Shown one piece after another: positions 60,420 through 64,000 of a stretch of DNA of 64,000 nt. The notes under the pieces are model-generated. The model was not told where the DNA came from. It made no database searches and saw nothing but the letters and a program-made list of their open reading frames with translations. The DNA is from Echinometra lucunter (lineage: Eukaryota > Echinodermata > Echinoidea > Camarodonta > Echinometridae), in the NCBI GenBank assembly GCA_029962745.1, contig CM057169.1, forward strand, positions 22,388,020 to 22,452,019, written 5' to 3'. Positions within the stretch are counted from its first letter, which is position 1. Every line of letters begins with the position of its first letter. Made by a program: the position numbers and the translations under genes.

Positions 60420-61412
60420 GAAAGATTCATTTTTTCCAAAAAGGTGGTTGGGCAGGAGAAAAAAGGAGAAACACAGCTTGGGCGGGAGAAATTCAAACTC
60501 AAGTGGGAGAAAGGGAGATTTTGTGAAAATGGACTCAAAGCGGGAGATCTCCCGCCGAATATGGGAGAGTTGGAGTCTCTGTTTTTCAACTTTCTTTTCC
60601 ACCCCCTCATTGCTACTACATGTGACTCTTGTGTATAATACAGGCAATATTTCCTCTTTTCTGTTTTTCTGTTCTCAAAGACTTATCTCTCCCTCTCCTG
60701 GACTTACTTAATACTAATAACCTCTCTCCTGCAGCTTCTACTTACATGTACTAAATCTCTTGCTGTCTGCTTTCTTTTCCTTTCTCTAGTTCTGCTCCCC
60801 CCCCCCCACCCCACACACACTTTTGCATCCCAAGTTCTTATCTCTTGCCTTTCTCATCACCTTCCCCCATTTGTTTTCTCTCTCTCTCTCTCACTCACCT
60901 TATCTCATTACCTTATTCCCCATCCCTATCCCTCTCTCTTTATCTTATTTTCACATCTTCTTTTTCTTTTTATATTCTTTATTCCAGGCCTCTTCTATGT
61001 CTCTCATCTCCAATCTCTCTTCACTTTCTTCTTAGTAGCAGCTTGCTGTTCTTTGCCATGTTGCTCCCGTTTTCTCTTTCACATTTCTTAATTTAATTCA
61101 TTGTATCTTTTTTTTTTTTCTTTTCCTTTCTCTTCTCTTTCAGTTAAAGGTATGGAATGAAATGGAAGCTGTCATGTTGTACTATAGGCCTATGATCCAT
61201 TTTTTTCTTTTGTTTCCCTTCCGTCATTCAGATTATGGTATGGAAATTGAATTGAAGCTCTTGTCATGCTACATTTTCTAGAAAAAAAAAAAGCGATGTC
61301 AGAAATTCAAGCTTAAAAGTTTCCTAAGCTAATCTTCCAATTACAACATGTAACATCAAAATGTTTAGACATTAGGCACTTGAAACCATGAAATATTGAA
61401 GAGTCTCCAGCA
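60420..61412. other. Intergenic with GGGAGA repeat and TC-rich DNA
   Basis: 60,440-60,570 is built of GGGAGAAA-type units and ends in the perfect palindrome CGGGAGATCTCCCG. Pyrimidine-rich DNA follows to 61,140. No gene. Confidence 0.55.
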
Positions 61413-61560
61413 GGGTACCATTTCATAAAACTTGTTATCAGTAACAACTGCCACATTTCTATGAAAAATTTGCTCTAAGCCAATCAGATACAAGGAGTTC
61501 AGTAGCTTAGAACAATTATTGTAACTTGTTATTGATAAAAAGTTTTATGAAATGGGGCCT
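61413..61560. mobile_element. Small MITE, GTTTCA family, copy 3
   Basis: It matches the copies at 20,034 and 48,377, and the right end TTTTATGAAATGGGGCC is well kept. Confidence 0.78.
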
Positions 61561-61822
61561 TTCATACATCATTTCAATTACAGATCATCCCTAGCCCACA
61601 TCTGGAAGGCTTGCAGTAGAAAATAGCAGTGGAAAAGATCAAATTTTCATTAATCTTGGAATACTTCACAGGATAAGATTACAGATCAATGTTGAGCTTT
61701 TATGAATTGAAAAACAAGAAAAGAATACTTGCATTGTATGACACAGAGATAAAATTTATTTTCTTATTACTGATTGAAAATATAAAAACCTTCCTTTTTC
61801 AACAAGGCGTTTGCGATGTTGT

Positions 61823-62412
61823 GTCTCGCCCACTTGTGAAAATAACTAGAAATATCGCGATCTGTGATGGCACACAACAGAACTGGACCATAACATGCAG
61901 GTCCCCTTAGTGCATCGACAACCCAAGTTTGATAGATAAGTGTCACACGGTTGCAGAGTTTTGAGTCATAAGAGAGTCTTGCACGTAAACTTCAACGTTT
62001 GACCTGAAATGACCTTTGACCTTACCATGTGACCTCTGACTGGACCATAACATGCAGGTCCCCTCAGTGCATCTACAACCCAAGTTTGGTTGAAAAGTGA
62101 GTCACGGTTGCAAAGTTATGTGTGATAAGAGAGTCTTGCACGTAAACTTTAACGTTTGACCTGAAATGACCTTTGACCTTACCATGTGACCTCTGACTGG
62201 ACCATAACATGCAGGTCCCCTTAGTGCATCTACAACCCAAGTTTGGTTGAAAAGTGAGTCACGGTTGCCAAGTTATCTTTCATAACGTTTGTGACGGACG
62301 GACGGACGGACGACGGACGGACGACGGACGGACGACGGACGGACGACGGACGGACGACGGACGGACGACATTTGGATCCCTTAGTCTCGCCTTCACCTCC
62401 GGTGGGCGAGAC
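61823..62412 (+). mobile_element. Hairpin-ended tandem-core element, compact intact copy
   Basis: The left end GTCTCGCCCAC is the exact inverse of the right end GTGGGCGAGAC. Between them are about 2.5 core units of 157 bp (starts 61,885, 62,042 and 62,199), a (GGAC/GACGGAC)n microsatellite (62,293-62,368), TTTGGATCCCTTA and a terminal hairpin (62,384-62,412). Its last 40 bp are nearly identical to those of the 17-kb element. Confidence 0.85.
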
Positions 62413-64000
62413 AAAAATTACATTGAAAATATTGACATTAACAAGAAAATTGTTATTTACAGAGTTATAAAGTATTTCTTTTTATTCATCCCAATACAAT
62501 ATAATTATCTATTCCATACATAAGCCATCTCTATCAATGTTAATCACCTCAATACAACAAAACATATAACTATATTTTTTTAATATTTAAGTTTTTATTG
62601 AAACAAATCAAACCAAATTACAAACGAATTACAATATCTGTAAAAAAGAAACAATTAAACAACATCTAACTATATTAATTATAAAGCTTCAAGGTATTTC
62701 TTTTTATTAAAAATTTCCAATATAACTTTCTATTCTATGTATAATGCATCTCTCTTTAATATTAATCACTTCAATATCACATGTACCATACAATTTGCCT
62801 AGTACTAGTAAAAGATTTCAGTAGAAATGAACATATTTCTTTGTTATATCCACGCCTGACTAATTTCAACATCCTGGGCCACAAACACCTCCTACCCATC
62901 ATTTGGTCCATTTGGCTGTATAACCAAAGTTACAAAAACAGTGATATTATGTAACGTATCACAGTGTTATGGTAATTTGGTGTCCTAAGAATTCCCATGT
63001 ACTGTGAAATTTTGAACAGAGACTGACATCAAATATTTATTTGTCATTTTCATATTTGGTCTAATTCAAGCTGTAGCGTATGGCAGTGTATTGCTGTATC
63101 TAGAATTCCTTTTAGATATGTACCAGGCCCCTAAAGCTCCGCCATTTTGTCCAGATCCATTAGAAGGGGGACATAAGCATCCGTTAATGTGATCAAAAAT
63201 GAATTATTCATTTTGTAAGATGCTTCCAACTAGTAGCATTTGTTTGTAAGTGTTAAGAAACATCACAAGCGTCAGCTTATCACATGCGCAGTTAATGTAC
63301 AATAAATGTGCAACATTAAATCAAAGTGTCACAATAAAACTGATACGCGCAAAAGTTATGAAAAATGCAACAGTGGTATCGATATCATGGCGATAATGGG
63401 TGCTTATCGGCCCCTTCAAATGATCTGAAAGAAGCGGAGCCTAATGCCATTCGGGTAAGATAATGATATCCGTGCATGCTGCTTTTCGTCTAGTAAATTT
63501 GTTATATGTCTATGATATGTACCCTAAATTTTACCATCATGGAATGGGATCATGGAAGGGATATAAAATGATCTTGCACAAATATATCTTTTGGTACAAG
63601 GAGAACAATGTGAGCATACATATTTCAACATTTTATATGCAATTTTCTTTTGCTACCAAAACTGTACATGAACTTAAATGTTACAGCATATCATAGTGTT
63701 TCAGTGGTGATTTTCTTACATAAGGCTCAGACCAAAGCACCCCAGATACATGGGCATCCAAAATCTACATCCCTCTCCCCCCCCCCCCCCCCCCCCCCCC
63801 CATTTAATATTTGTTGCTTGAGACTTATGCATATCATAAAGATTATCATACCTTCTTAATCTTGACCCCATAAGCAAAAGGTTATAGGTGACACTGCCAA
63901 AAGTAGTGAATTTTACTCTTTTACCATAGTGGTCTCACCCTAAATGTGATATTAGTAGTTGTTTTTTGTGGGGTTTTTTTGGAAGGGGTGTGGGGGTTGC
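62413..64000. other. Intergenic to window end
   Basis: AT-rich, no gene. It has a poly-C run of about 22 at 63,778-63,800. Confidence 0.45.

Overview
This is animal nuclear DNA, AT-rich and intron-rich. It most likely comes from a marine invertebrate deuterostome, and a sea urchin or related echinoderm is my best guess. Three spliced genes can be rebuilt in frame from consensus splice sites. They sit among dense microsatellites, TTAA-flanked inverted-repeat elements, tRNA-derived SINEs, LINE tails, Ty3/gypsy fragments and hairpin-ended elements with tandem cores. The echinoderm guess rests on gene similarity and repeat style, not on a search.

Layout. Positions 1-16,400 hold no gene I can support. 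They contain short tandem repeats, a 5'-truncated LINE with a 16-bp target duplication (5,386-6,065), TTAA-type inverted-repeat elements (6,825, 10,284 and 14,442), a six-unit minisatellite (7.7-8.7 kb), a tRNA-like SINE (10.0 kb) and a retroelement protease scrap (12.8 kb). Positions 16,470-28,114 on the minus strand carry a complete 11-exon glutathione reductase gene (469 aa). Its introns hold a LINE tail, a SINE, a tandem-core element and decayed duplicate copies of exons 10 and 11. Positions 30-39.5 kb are a transposon graveyard: two head-to-tail Ty3/gypsy integrase pieces, a reverse-transcriptase piece, three broken copies of a RecQ-like helicase segment, three copies of the tail of a MULE-associated protein, and a hairpin-ended element whose 161-bp core repeats form a four-unit higher-order array.

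Positions 41,322-48,003 on the minus strand carry a six-exon gene for a 13-finger C2H2 zinc-finger protein (814 aa). It has an acidic N-terminus and an unusual run of short glutamate/glutamine-rich repeats after the fingers. NRF1-like and YY1-like sites about 0.9 kb upstream may mark its promoter. Positions 48-55 kb are repeats and plain intergenic DNA. Positions 56,266-58,327 on the plus strand carry a complete three-exon PACRG gene (234 aa, an axonemal inner-junction protein). Two X-box-like (RFX) palindromes lie upstream, which fits a cilia gene. The rest is its 3' UTR, simple repeats and one more hairpin-ended tandem-core element (61,823-62,412).

The three genes show no evident shared pathway: antioxidant metabolism, transcription control and the ciliary axoneme. 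The main unexplained structure is in the repeats. Three elements share one architecture (11-bp inverted ends, tandem core of about 160 bp, GAC-rich microsatellite, terminal hairpin), and their cores are full of TGACCTTTGACC, a nuclear-receptor DR1-type motif.
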